Of a stretch of DNA of 64,000 bases, positions 41,944 to 50,537 are shown piece by piece. Position 1 is the first letter of the stretch, and each line of letters opens with the position of its first letter. The notes under the pieces are model-generated. The model ran no database searches, was not told the DNA's origin, and was given only the letters and a program-made list of their open reading frames with translations. The stretch lies in the NCBI RefSeq assembly GCF_000970085.1, contig NZ_CP009506.1, positions 2,232,001-2,296,000 on the forward strand, given 5' to 3'. Position numbers and translations under genes: made by a program. The stretch is from Methanosarcina siciliae T4/M. Lineage in GTDB: Archaea; Halobacteriota; Methanosarcinia; Methanosarcinales; Methanosarcinaceae.

Positions 41944-42522
41944 TCAATTACAATGAATTTTTTTCAGGAGCCAGGCCATATTTTGCCCGAGTTTTTTCAT
42001 ATTCTCAATGCCTTCCTGATCCTGTTCGACTTCTCCTATGGCATTTCCGTAAACCATGTTCCAGTAACTTGAGCCAACAAGAAACATTTCCTTACTGTAA
42101 AGGAAGTTGTTCAGGGTATCAAAAGCACTGATGGCTCCTCCACGGCGGGCAGCGACAACCGAGGCTCCTACTTTATGTTTTAAAAGCCCCCTGTTTCCTG
42201 CCAGCACCATACTTGCCCGGTCAATCAGGGCTTTCATCTGGGAAGTCACACCAGCGGAATAAACGGGAGATCCAAGAATAATCCCGTCCGAAGCCGCCAT
42301 TTTCTCCAGGCATTCATTAAAAAAGTCATCCTTATTGACACATTGCTTATTTTTGTTTTTATGGCAGGCCCGGCAAGCTTTGCAGCCCGTTATGTTTTTG
42401 TCTGATAGTTGAATGAGTTCGGTTTCAATGCCCTCTTTCTCCAGTTCATCAAACACAATTTGAATCAGGATTGCGGTATTCCCGTTTTTTCGAGGGCTTC
42501 CGTTAATGCCGATAACTTTCAT
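41944..42522 (-). CDS. Iron-sulfur flavoprotein / NAD(P)H-dependent FMN reductase
   Basis: The 192-residue protein has a flavodoxin-like fold with FMN-phosphate loop GINGSPRKNGNTAILI near residue 4 and LGSPVYSAGVTSQMKALIDR near residue 80. A cysteine motif, CKACRACHKNKNKQC, near residue 47 has the compact spacing of methanosarcinal iron-sulfur flavoproteins (Isf), which take part in electron transfer and oxidative stress. The usual spacing of the fourth cysteine is shorter, so the cluster is probable, not certain. I chose ATG 42522; TTG 42531 is the alternative. Confidence 0.85.
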   Translation of the reverse strand: MKVIGINGSPRKNGNTAILIQIVFDELEKEGIETELIQLSDKNITGCKACRACHKNKNKQCVNKDDFFNECLEKMAASDGIILGSPVYSAGVTSQMKALIDRASMVLAGNRGLLKHKVGASVVAARRGGAISAFDTLNNFLYSKEMFLVGSSYWNMVYGNAIGEVEQDQEGIENMKKLGQNMAWLLKKIHCN

Positions 42523-42718
42523 AAGCTTCAACTCTGAATTTCTTTTTTCCGTTTTTCCTTTTTTCCGTAATGCGCAAAGATGTGAAATTTATACGCTTAT
42601 TTGCCCAATTCTGTCGTTAAAGTAGGGGAGATTTCTAAACTCCGCCTATTCAAGAATAATAAGTGATTTTTATGGATTTTTGCTAAAAATGAGTTATATT
42701 GGAGATTTTCGGTACTTT

Positions 42719-42793
42719 GAGAGTTTATCTCTTGAAAGTTTATCTCTTGAAAGTTTATTTCTTGAGAGTTTATTTCTTGAAAGTTTGGTTTTT
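42719..42793. repeat. 15-bp tandem repeat, five copies
   Basis: The unit GAAAGTTTATCTCTT repeats five times with an exact 15-base period and one to three changes per copy. It lies just after the stop of radC. Its length equals the period of the arrays at 31894 and 61243, although the sequences differ. Confidence 0.85.
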
Positions 42794-42818
42794 TGCGGGT
42801 CCTGCAAAATCAAACTTT

Positions 42819-43520
42819 TTACCTTACAAACCCTTCATCTTTAAGGCTCACGTACCTGCCATCTCCTATGATTATGTGGTCAAGGATGTCGATTCCGAGG
42901 AGCTTTCCTCCCTCAACAAGTTTTTCGGTAACCATAATGTCTTCCCTGCTCGGGCTCGGGTCTCCTGAGGGGTGGTTGTGAACCATGATCACCGAAGCCG
43001 AGGATTCCAGAAGAGCCGACTTAAATACCTCACGCGGGTGCACGATGCTGGCGTTCAGGCTGCCTATGGATACCACTTCTTCTTTAAGAATCTGGTTTTT
43101 TGTATCAAGATAGAGTGTTATAAATTTTTCTTTTTTTTGTTCCCGCATTCTGGGATACATAAGGGAATAGACATCCTTTGGGGAACAGATTTTCCGTTTC
43201 GGTTCTTCAACAAAAATCTCAAGCCGCCTTGCAAGTTCAAAAACCGCAGCTATCTGGGCAGCCTTTGCTTTTCCGACCCCATGAACCTGCGTAAGCCTCG
43301 AAACGTTTGCAAGGCTGAGCTGCTTGATATTGTATTCCTTGAGTATCCGGCTGCAGAGGCTGATTACATTTTCTTCCCTTGATCCAGTCCTCAGGATTAT
43401 TCCCAGCAGCTCTGCGTTTGAAAGTGATTCCGGCCCGTTTCGAATAAGCCTTTCCCTGGGACGCTCTTCCTCGGGGAGGTCATGAATCCTTACTTTGCTT
43501 ACTTCCATACTTACCCCCAT
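42819..43520 (-). CDS. radC: RadC-family JAB/MPN domain protein
   Basis: The 233-residue protein has the N-terminal UPF0758 helix-hairpin-helix region (ERPRERLIRNGPESLSNAEL, then QVHGVGKAKAAQIAAVFELARR near residue 85). The C-terminal JAB metalloprotease-like domain has the motif HNHPSGDPSPSREDI near residue 180, whose histidines and aspartate would bind zinc. RadC was once linked to DNA repair; the true function is unresolved. The family is mainly bacterial, so an origin by transfer is likely. ATG 43508 with GGGGGT upstream is an alternative start, four codons inside. Confidence 0.92.
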   Translation of the reverse strand: MGVSMEVSKVRIHDLPEEERPRERLIRNGPESLSNAELLGIILRTGSREENVISLCSRILKEYNIKQLSLANVSRLTQVHGVGKAKAAQIAAVFELARRLEIFVEEPKRKICSPKDVYSLMYPRMREQKKEKFITLYLDTKNQILKEEVVSIGSLNASIVHPREVFKSALLESSASVIMVHNHPSGDPSPSREDIMVTEKLVEGGKLLGIDILDHIIIGDGRYVSLKDEGFVR

Positions 43521-43825
43521 TTTATCTGATTTTTCTCGGAACTCCTCTGAATTCTCTGAGTTCCTTTGATTTACTTTGAATTCCTGGTCTCTATCTGAAT
43601 CTCTCTGACTTCACCGAACAAACAGACACTATATATTATCAAAGTTTCAATATTTGAACCTTTACAAAAATTATCAAATTGGTCTTTTTTTATGTGTATT
43701 TGGTTTAATTTTCATACTTTTTCTTTTAGTTTAGTCTATAGTGCCCTGAAGCCTGCAAAAAAAGAAACTAAAGAAAAGAAAGGTGCCGGCTCTTACTTAT
43801 ACCGGGAAGTCCATAAGGCTCTTTG

Positions 43826-44662
43826 ATGAAGGTCATTTCTGTTGTAGGGTATAAAAAATCGGGAAAGACAGCCCTTGTTTCAGCTCTTGTCCGGCAGCTT
43901 TCCGGCTTCGGGACAGTCGGTACTGTAAAACACATGGGAGAACAGCGTCTCAACCCCGGGGAAACGGATACAGGCAGGCATTTTGATGCGGGAGCGGACA
44001 TGGTAGTAGGGATCACGGGCTCCGAACTTGTCAGCTTTGCCAGAGATACCAGCCTTGAAAACGCCCTCGATATGCTCTGCGACCGGGGGCTTGATTTTGC
44101 TGTAGTAGAAGGATTTAAGGACAGCAATCTCCCTAAAATCGTGATTGGAGACCTCGAGGGAGTTCCAAATATCGTTTTCAGAGTACCTGCTGATATTGAT
44201 CCTCACGAAGAGCTCACAGCTTCCCTTGTAGGCATGACCCTTGCCCAGCCTGACCGCTACACCCTCGAAGCCCTTATAAAGAAAGCCCGGAAAAACCCGG
44301 TTATCAGGAAAGCAGGGGCAATCGGCACTTTTACCGGCATCGTCCGCGAGCTGGCAGGAGAGGAAAAGACAGCCAGGCTCGAGTTCGAAAAATACGAACC
44401 CGAAGCCTCAAAGGTGCTGGACAAAATCCGGGAAGATATTAAGCAAAAAGAAGGCATCCTCGAAGTCTTCCTCCACCATAAAACCGGCGTTATCAAAGCC
44501 GGTGAAGACATAGTCTACATCGTGATCGCCTCTGCCCACAGGACCGAACTCTTCCCCGCCCTCAGCGAAGCCATCGAGCGGATAAAAGCCGAAGCTCCCA
44601 TCTGGAAAAAGGAAATCACGGAAAAAGAAGAGTTCTGGGTCCACGACAGGGAACACGCCTGA
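43826..44662 (+). CDS. MobB-MoaE fusion, molybdenum cofactor synthesis
   Basis: The 278-residue protein joins two domains. Residues 1-150 are MobB, a GTP-binding protein of molybdenum cofactor dinucleotide synthesis, with Walker A VGYKKSGKTALVSAL near residue 7 and FAVVEGFKDSNLPKI near residue 94. Residues about 155-275 are MoaE, the large subunit of molybdopterin synthase, with GAIGTFTGIVREL, HHKTGVIKAGEDIVYIVIAS and the ending EAPIWKKE. The ATG at 43826 follows a TTG. The gene is followed 40 bases later by mobA, so this is a cofactor operon. Methanosarcina uses the product in formylmethanofuran dehydrogenase. Confidence 0.93.
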   Translation: MKVISVVGYKKSGKTALVSALVRQLSGFGTVGTVKHMGEQRLNPGETDTGRHFDAGADMVVGITGSELVSFARDTSLENALDMLCDRGLDFAVVEGFKDSNLPKIVIGDLEGVPNIVFRVPADIDPHEELTASLVGMTLAQPDRYTLEALIKKARKNPVIRKAGAIGTFTGIVRELAGEEKTARLEFEKYEPEASKVLDKIREDIKQKEGILEVFLHHKTGVIKAGEDIVYIVIASAHRTELFPALSEAIERIKAEAPIWKKEITEKEEFWVHDREHA

Positions 44663-44702
44663 ATAAAAAGGTTGAGAGCAGCAAAAAGCTGGACGGGATT
44701 TA

Positions 44703-45392
44703 ATGAGTGGAAAAACGGAACTTAAAACGGGAAAAACAAAAGCCAGAAGCGCAATCATGCTGGCAGGAGGCAGGGGCCGCCGGATGGGTATGGTCGAAAA
44801 AGCCCTCCTCAAATTTGAAGGAAAAACCATCCTCGGACGCCTGCTTGAAAACCTTTTCCGGGTCGTAGACGAGGTAATTCTCTCGGTCCGCGACATCCCC
44901 CAGAAAGAAAAACTCCTCCCGGTGCTCGAAAAATTCCCTGACCGGGAAATACGTTTCTGTTTTGATTCCAGAGAAGATGCCGGGCCCCTTGAAGGCATCC
45001 GGGCAGGGCTGCTCGAATCAAGGTCGGAGTACTCTTTTGTCTGCGCCGGGGATATGCCATTTGTAAATCCCGAAGTTGTTGACCTGCTGTTTGAAAAGGC
45101 AGACGGGCATGATGCTGCTCTTCCTAGGTGGGAGAAGGACAGAATGTATGAGCCTCTGCATGCAGTCTATTCGAGAAAAATGCTGCTGGAAATCGAGAAG
45201 GTTTTTGAGGGGGGAAGACATTCGGTGCTTACACCGGTTTTTGAGATGAAGGATGTTGTTTTTGTTGAGATTTCGGAAATTCGGGAAATTGATCCTGAGT
45301 TGAGGACTTTTGCGAACATCAATACGGTTGAAGATCTTGAGAGTATGATCGGGTCTGTGGTGGAAAAAAACTTCAATAATACTTTCAACTAA
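44703..45392 (+). CDS. mobA: Molybdenum cofactor guanylyltransferase MobA
   Basis: The 229-residue nucleotidyltransferase begins with IMLAGGRGRRMGMVEKALLK, near residue 18, the GTP-binding loop. It continues with FVCAGDMPFVNPEVVDLLF near residue 115, whose aspartate binds Mg, and ALPRWEKDRMYEPLHAVYS. It attaches GMP to molybdopterin. Relatives acting on other nucleotides, such as the CobY guanylyltransferase, share this fold. The upstream MobB-MoaE gene makes MobA most likely. It is the last gene of the two-gene operon. Confidence 0.9.
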   Translation: MSGKTELKTGKTKARSAIMLAGGRGRRMGMVEKALLKFEGKTILGRLLENLFRVVDEVILSVRDIPQKEKLLPVLEKFPDREIRFCFDSREDAGPLEGIRAGLLESRSEYSFVCAGDMPFVNPEVVDLLFEKADGHDAALPRWEKDRMYEPLHAVYSRKMLLEIEKVFEGGRHSVLTPVFEMKDVVFVEISEIREIDPELRTFANINTVEDLESMIGSVVEKNFNNTFN

Positions 45393-45616
45393 CTTGTTTT
45401 GATCTTTTTTCTCTATAAAGTATCTTTAGCTCTTCACAGCTTTTGCTCTTTTCATACAATAAAATAGAAAAATATTTAGTTGACAACCCTCTCTATTTTT
45501 TAGTTTAAATTATTTCTTTATGTAGGGGCTAGTTCTTGATAGCCACTGCAATACTAAATTGAATTCTTCATTGGTGGTAATAGTAAACTGGTGAGACAGT
45601 GAGGTAGGGGTTATAG

Positions 45617-48289
45617 ATGGAATCAAACGAAATTAATTATCTAATTAGAGAAGCTCAAAAAAGTAAAGCAATAATATTGGATCTTTCATTCAAAGAAATT
45701 ACATCTCTGCCGCCTGAAATATCAGAGTTGAAAAACTTGACTCAACTTGACCTCTCTGGTAATCAAATGACTTCGCTTCCTCCTGAAATATCAGAGTTAA
45801 AAAATCTTACGATACTTAACCTCCATAATAATCAATTGAGTTTGCTTTCTCCTGAAATATCCGAGTTAAAAAACTTGACTCAACTTGACATATTTAGCAA
45901 TCAATTGAGTTCGCTTCCTCCTGAAATATCCGAGTTAAAAAATCTTACAACACTTAACCTTCATAAAAATAAATTGAGTTCGTTTCCTCCTGAAATATCA
46001 AAGTTGAAAAATCTTATTGGGCTTGACATCTCCAGAAATAGATTAGGTTCTCTTCCTCCTGAAATATCCGAGTTAAAAAACTTGACTCAACTCGATGTTT
46101 CAGGTAATCAATTGAGTTCGCTTCCTCCTGAAATCTCAGAGTTGAAAAACTTGACTCAACTCGATGTTTCAGGTAATCAATTGAATTCGCTTCCTCCTGA
46201 AATCTCAGAGTTGAAAAATCTTATTTGGCTTGATATCTCCAGAAATAAATTGGGTTCGCTTCCTCCAGAAATAGTAAAGTTGAAAAATCTTATTTGGCTT
46301 AATATCTCTAGGAATAAATTGAGTTCGCTTCCTCCTGAAATCTCAGAGTTGAAAAATCTTATTGGGCTTGACATCTCCAGAAATCAACTTATTTCGCTTC
46401 CTCCCGAAATCTTAGAATTAGAATCGAATATAAAGTGGGTAGAAGAACCAAGATATATACCTAAACAGTTCCAAATAAAATCAAGACTTATCAAAAAGAA
46501 AGGAATATTTTTGCAAGGAAATCCTTTCGAAAATCCTCCAGTAGAAATTATTCGAAATGGTAGGGAAGCAGTTATCAACTATTTCAGGTCTCTTGAAGAC
46601 GGGAAAGAACCATTAAATGAAGTTAAAGTTTTGCTGGTTGGAGAAGGAAGTGCAGGTAAAACTTCTCTTGTAAAACGTGTTTTCGGGGAAGAAGTTGATG
46701 GAAATGAGCCACAAACTCAAGGTATTAACATCAGGAAATGGACGGTAAAAAACGGGGATTGGGAAATAAAAGCTAATTTCTGGGACTTTGGAGGGCAGGA
46801 GATCATGCATGCCACACATCAATTCTTTTTGTCCAAAAGAAGTCTTTATATTCTGGTTTTAGACGGAAGGAAGGACGAAAAGCCTGAGTACTGGCTCAAA
46901 CTCATAGAAAACTTCGGTGGAGATTCTCCAGTTCTGGTTGTGATTAATAAGATTGATGAAAATCCAGCTTTTGAATTGAACAGGAAGTTCCTGCGAGAGA
47001 AGTATCGTTCAATTAGGGGCTTTTACAGGCTTTCCTGTAAATCTGGGGAAGGAACAAAGGATTTCTTGAATATTTTGGTAGAGGAATTGAAGGCAGTTAA
47101 ACATCTTGAAATTAAGTGGCCGAAAAGCTGGTTCAATGTAAAGAGCAGGGTTGAGAAAATATGTCCAACTTGTCCTTCGATTGAGGTGAGTGACAGTTGT
47201 GAGCACTGTAATTTTATCGAATATAATGAGTATAAAACAATCTGTGATGAAGAAGGAATAAAAAACGAGTCCGAACAGAATACTCTTGTTGATTTCCTTC
47301 ATGATTTGGGTATAATACTTCATTTTAGAGACATACCTCTCTTGAATACTTATGTTCTAGAACCTCAATGGGTAACTAATGCTGTATATAAAATTGTTAA
47401 CTCAAAGGAAATTGCTGAATCCAGGGGAGTTCTAATACCTGATGTTATGCTTCCTGTGATCTTAAAGCAAAAAACTGAAACCGATTATTATTATCCTCCT
47501 TACCAATACGGTTTTTTTGTCAGTTTGATGAAAAAATTTGAACTTTCTTATGACCTTGATAATAGCACTGTTCTCCTTCCTGCTTCTCTGGAAATTCAGG
47601 AACCTAATTTTGAATTTGATTACGAAGAGGCTCTGAAGTTTGTAATAGATTATGATTTTCTTCCTCCTTCGGTAATGCCACGTTTCATCGTAAAGATGCA
47701 CAAAGACATAAAAGATGATCTTCGATGGCGAACCGGTGTGGTTCTGGATAATGATAACTTTAATTCTGATGCTGTAATCAGAGCTGACAGTGAAGCAAGG
47801 AGAATTAGTATTTATGTTAATGGAGGGCAAAAAAGGGATTATTTTGCCATTATCCTTCAACATTTTCGGGAAATCAACAATAGCTTTGAGAAGTTAAAAG
47901 CCATAGAAAAAATCCCGCTTCCTGATAATCCTGAAGTGACTGTTCGTTATAGGCATTTAGTAAAGCTGGAGCAGGAGGGGATTGAGAAGTTCATACCTGA
48001 AGGATCAGATGATTATTACTCTGTTAGCAAGCTTCTTGGAACGATAATTAATTGGAGTAGCGAAAGAGCGCTACTTGAACTAATACTGCAAATAACGGGA
48101 GCGAATTTGAATAATGGGGAGAAGATACTAAAAGCTATTCAAAAAATTGAAAGAGAATCTGCTACTGAAGATAATCTATTCGAAACGGCAAACAAAATTT
48201 TTTCATTAGAGCCTTCCATTTGTGGGGTAGGTGTAAATATCAACGAGATCGTCAGAATGCTTGTAAATTGGAGAAAGAGACAATTATAA
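45617..48289 (+). CDS. Leucine-rich-repeat Roc-COR GTPase (Roco protein)
   Basis: The 890-residue protein has about ten 23-residue leucine-rich repeats (SLPPEISELKNLTQLDLSGN type) at residues about 30-275. A Roc GTPase follows: P-loop LLVGEGSAGKTSLVKRV near 336, switch II WDFGGQE near 389, and NKID near 443. The COR domain then runs to about residue 790 and includes a cysteine group, CPTCPSIEVSDSCEHC. The last 90 residues form a short helical region I cannot assign. There is no kinase domain. Bacterial Roco proteins dimerise through COR in a nucleotide-dependent way. The gene is AT-rich and stands alone, suggesting transfer. Repeats 6 and 7 are nearly identical at DNA level. Confidence 0.94.
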   Translation: MESNEINYLIREAQKSKAIILDLSFKEITSLPPEISELKNLTQLDLSGNQMTSLPPEISELKNLTILNLHNNQLSLLSPEISELKNLTQLDIFSNQLSSLPPEISELKNLTTLNLHKNKLSSFPPEISKLKNLIGLDISRNRLGSLPPEISELKNLTQLDVSGNQLSSLPPEISELKNLTQLDVSGNQLNSLPPEISELKNLIWLDISRNKLGSLPPEIVKLKNLIWLNISRNKLSSLPPEISELKNLIGLDISRNQLISLPPEILELESNIKWVEEPRYIPKQFQIKSRLIKKKGIFLQGNPFENPPVEIIRNGREAVINYFRSLEDGKEPLNEVKVLLVGEGSAGKTSLVKRVFGEEVDGNEPQTQGINIRKWTVKNGDWEIKANFWDFGGQEIMHATHQFFLSKRSLYILVLDGRKDEKPEYWLKLIENFGGDSPVLVVINKIDENPAFELNRKFLREKYRSIRGFYRLSCKSGEGTKDFLNILVEELKAVKHLEIKWPKSWFNVKSRVEKICPTCPSIEVSDSCEHCNFIEYNEYKTICDEEGIKNESEQNTLVDFLHDLGIILHFRDIPLLNTYVLEPQWVTNAVYKIVNSKEIAESRGVLIPDVMLPVILKQKTETDYYYPPYQYGFFVSLMKKFELSYDLDNSTVLLPASLEIQEPNFEFDYEEALKFVIDYDFLPPSVMPRFIVKMHKDIKDDLRWRTGVVLDNDNFNSDAVIRADSEARRISIYVNGGQKRDYFAIILQHFREINNSFEKLKAIEKIPLPDNPEVTVRYRHLVKLEQEGIEKFIPEGSDDYYSVSKLLGTIINWSSERALLELILQITGANLNNGEKILKAIQKIERESATEDNLFETANKIFSLEPSICGVGVNINEIVRMLVNWRKRQL

Positions 48290-48369
48290 AAGTAAGTTTT
48301 AGAGGTAAAGTATCTACTATTTCTCCCTTGGAAAAAATATTCTTGCGTTTGAAACGGAGTTCTTTGTTC

Positions 48370-48915
48370 TTACTTTCCCGCATCCTCTATCTCAAACTCA
48401 ACCCTGCGCCCTTCAAGCTCTTTTATAATCTCTTCCATGAAAACGCCCGGTCCCGGGGCATGGCTGTGGTGGAACTCTTTTGATTTTCCGGGTTCGCCGC
48501 CTACGCTTGTTATGTATACGCCGCAGGAGGGGCTTTTGGGGACGCCGATAATCCTGAGCTTTATGCCGTTGGCTGCGAGGTCTTCAAGCATGTCGGCAAG
48601 GGGGGTGAAAATTTTGCGGCAGAAGCTCCTGTAGGCGGGGTGGTCGAGCTGGTCTTTCGTGATTTCCCGGCGCCTCATTCCAAGGTACATGGATTCGGGG
48701 CAGGGGAGCTGGATTATGTTTGCGCCTTTGGGGTCGATCGCAGTTGCGGGTTTTGCGCCTTTGAGTCTTGCGAGGGGGTTGAGCAGGCAGTGGCCCAGGA
48801 CGAGGATTTCTTTAGGGGTGTTGTATGTTTCTGGTTTTTCGGGGGAGGTGGGATTTTTGGGACCAGTAGAATTGTCCGGGGATGTGGGGGATTTGTAGGT
48901 TTCCAGTTTTTTCAT
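48370..48915 (-). CDS. TudS-related (DUF523-like) putative desulfidase
   Basis: The 181-residue protein has a low-complexity lead of about 35 residues (PTSPDNSTGPKNPTSPEKPE), absent in most relatives, and then the domain. Its markers are ILVLGHCLLNPLARLKG, IIQLPCPESMYLGMRRREIT, DHPAYRSFCRKIF and VPKSPSCGVYITS. Three cysteines (in GHCL, LPCPE and SPSCG) match the ligands of the 4Fe-4S cluster in thiouracil desulfidase TudS. It may remove sulfur from thiolated compounds; that is inferred. The lead contains three similar TSP(D/E) units. It is monocistronic. Confidence 0.82.
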   Translation of the reverse strand: MKKLETYKSPTSPDNSTGPKNPTSPEKPETYNTPKEILVLGHCLLNPLARLKGAKPATAIDPKGANIIQLPCPESMYLGMRRREITKDQLDHPAYRSFCRKIFTPLADMLEDLAANGIKLRIIGVPKSPSCGVYITSVGGEPGKSKEFHHSHAPGPGVFMEEIIKELEGRRVEFEIEDAGK

Positions 48916-49135
48916 GGGGTCACCTTTGCGTCAACTGTTAATTTTCTTTTTGAGGGTCTTCGTATTTACATACGGAGATGAAAGATTATGAGAGATTATA
49001 TATTTACCTTCTGCATATGTATCCGAAAAATGGTATATGTGAGCCTGCAAACGAACCCTGTTTTTGCAGCCAGTCAGGACATGGCTGTTGTAGGGATGCA
49101 GAGCCACTGCCTTTTTATTCGGAAGGTTGTGTCAC

Positions 49136-50041
49136 ATGCATGAAGATTTTGGAACAATACTGAATAGAGGGTTCAAGACATGGGTTAGAAATCTAAATAT
49201 TTGTATTCCATATGTCCTGAATTTTTTTGCTAATTTACTCCTTTATGTTTTTTTCTTCGCTATACTGGGTTTCATGTTCTTCAGCTCAGCTTCGGGGAAC
49301 GTTATTGACCTTACAACTCTTTCAAGCGAGGAACTTTACTCCCTGCTCGTGGACGGGTTCCGGGCCAACATTCCAGCCTCGATAGCCTTAATTCTTGGTT
49401 TTTCCCTGCTTGGGATGTTCCTGCAGGCCTTTTTCACGGCAGGAGCAATCGGGATGGCAAAAAAAGCTTCCGAGACCGGGGATACCGTAATCTCCGACAT
49501 GGTCAGGTTCGGCTCGAAAAACGCTGTCAGGTTCTTCCTTGCAAACCTGCTGGTAACCCTGGTACTTCTTGCAGGCATCGTATTCGTAGTGCCTGGAGCC
49601 CTTACAATCGGAGATCTGAGCGAAGTGATCGAAAACCCGACAGCAACTGTGCAGGGTATGGGTACACTCGTCCTGGGAATCCTTGTCTGGGTGATCTACA
49701 TCCTGGTCATAAATATCTCACTTTCCCTTACCCCTTACGCCCTCGTAATCGACGAACTTGATCCTCTTGACGCTATAAAAAAAGGTTACAATTTTTTCAA
49801 TGAGAATAAACTCGATGTTTTCTTCATCTGGATAATTGTAGTCGGGCTGGCTTTCATCAATGGGCTTGTCAGCGAGCTTCTTGGCTCGGAAAGTACTCTT
49901 GTTTCAGGCCTAACATACTTCGTCCCGATCCTCATACTTCAGCCACTGACCACTGTCCTGTGGACCCGCCTCTACCTGACCATGGAAGGCAGGAAGATCT
50001 ATAACCCTTATGAACTGCTTTCAGATCCCGATTATTTCTGA
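49136..50041 (+). CDS. Multi-pass membrane protein (DUF7847-like)
   Basis: The 301-residue protein has six or so hydrophobic segments. It begins with DFGTILNRGFKTWVRNLNICIPY, typical of archaeal membrane proteins related to the membrane part of glycerophosphodiester phosphodiesterases. A second copy of the pattern, ELDPLDAIKKGYNFFNENKLDVFFIW, lies at about residue 205. Such proteins probably organise in the membrane without catalytic motifs. ATG 49136 was chosen because GGAAGG lies nine bases upstream. Role unknown. Confidence 0.75.
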   Translation: MHEDFGTILNRGFKTWVRNLNICIPYVLNFFANLLLYVFFFAILGFMFFSSASGNVIDLTTLSSEELYSLLVDGFRANIPASIALILGFSLLGMFLQAFFTAGAIGMAKKASETGDTVISDMVRFGSKNAVRFFLANLLVTLVLLAGIVFVVPGALTIGDLSEVIENPTATVQGMGTLVLGILVWVIYILVINISLSLTPYALVIDELDPLDAIKKGYNFFNENKLDVFFIWIIVVGLAFINGLVSELLGSESTLVSGLTYFVPILILQPLTTVLWTRLYLTMEGRKIYNPYELLSDPDYF

Positions 50042-50537
50042 AAGCTCCTGAAATCCAAAAATTCCTTTTTTAGTTTTCTGTTTTATTTCTTATTTTCTTT
50101 TTTAGGCTCTATAATTAAGCAGTTAATCCATTCCGGTGCCCGGAACTGGAATCTTTATGTTTTTTCTTCCTGCACTGTACTTATCCATGGTCTGTCAGTC
50201 TTATGGAGAAAAAGCTTCCGATAAAATGGTATCCAATTCAGAGAGAATAATTTCCTTAATCCTGGAAACCGAATTTAAGATTGATGGATCAGACCGAAAA
50301 TTATGCCGGTTTGATCTGTTTGTTTCTCATTCTTACTCGCAGGCACTCGAAGTAGTTTCTAATTTCTTTATCTCTTCTTTTTTGTGGGAAAGACCGCTCT
50401 CCTGTGGCGAACGGGACAAGAACGACAAAATACAGAGAGTAACATTGTATGGGGAAGAAATCTCAATTTATTCGGCTGAATAAGGTTGTATGGATCAAAG
50501 GATCTATAATTATAGTCCTATAATTATAGTCCTCTTT
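50042..50537. other. Intergenic region between convergent genes
   Basis: No gene is supported; a plus-strand frame at 50136-50483 lacks motifs and a ribosome site. The right end carries two copies of the palindrome CTATAATTATAG (50504-50515, 50518-50529) just past the ncsA stop, and a T-rich stretch precedes them at about 50068-50105. Confidence 0.5.
50504..50529. repeat. Two tandem palindromes after ncsA
   Basis: CTATAATTATAG is a perfect 12-base palindrome that occurs twice, spaced two bases apart. It lies nine bases past the ncsA stop on the minus strand and may mark a transcript end or a binding site. Confidence 0.6.

Noticed and set aside
50136..50483. 115-codon plus-strand frame before ncsA
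   Set aside because: No domain, poor start context, and the gap is between convergent genes.
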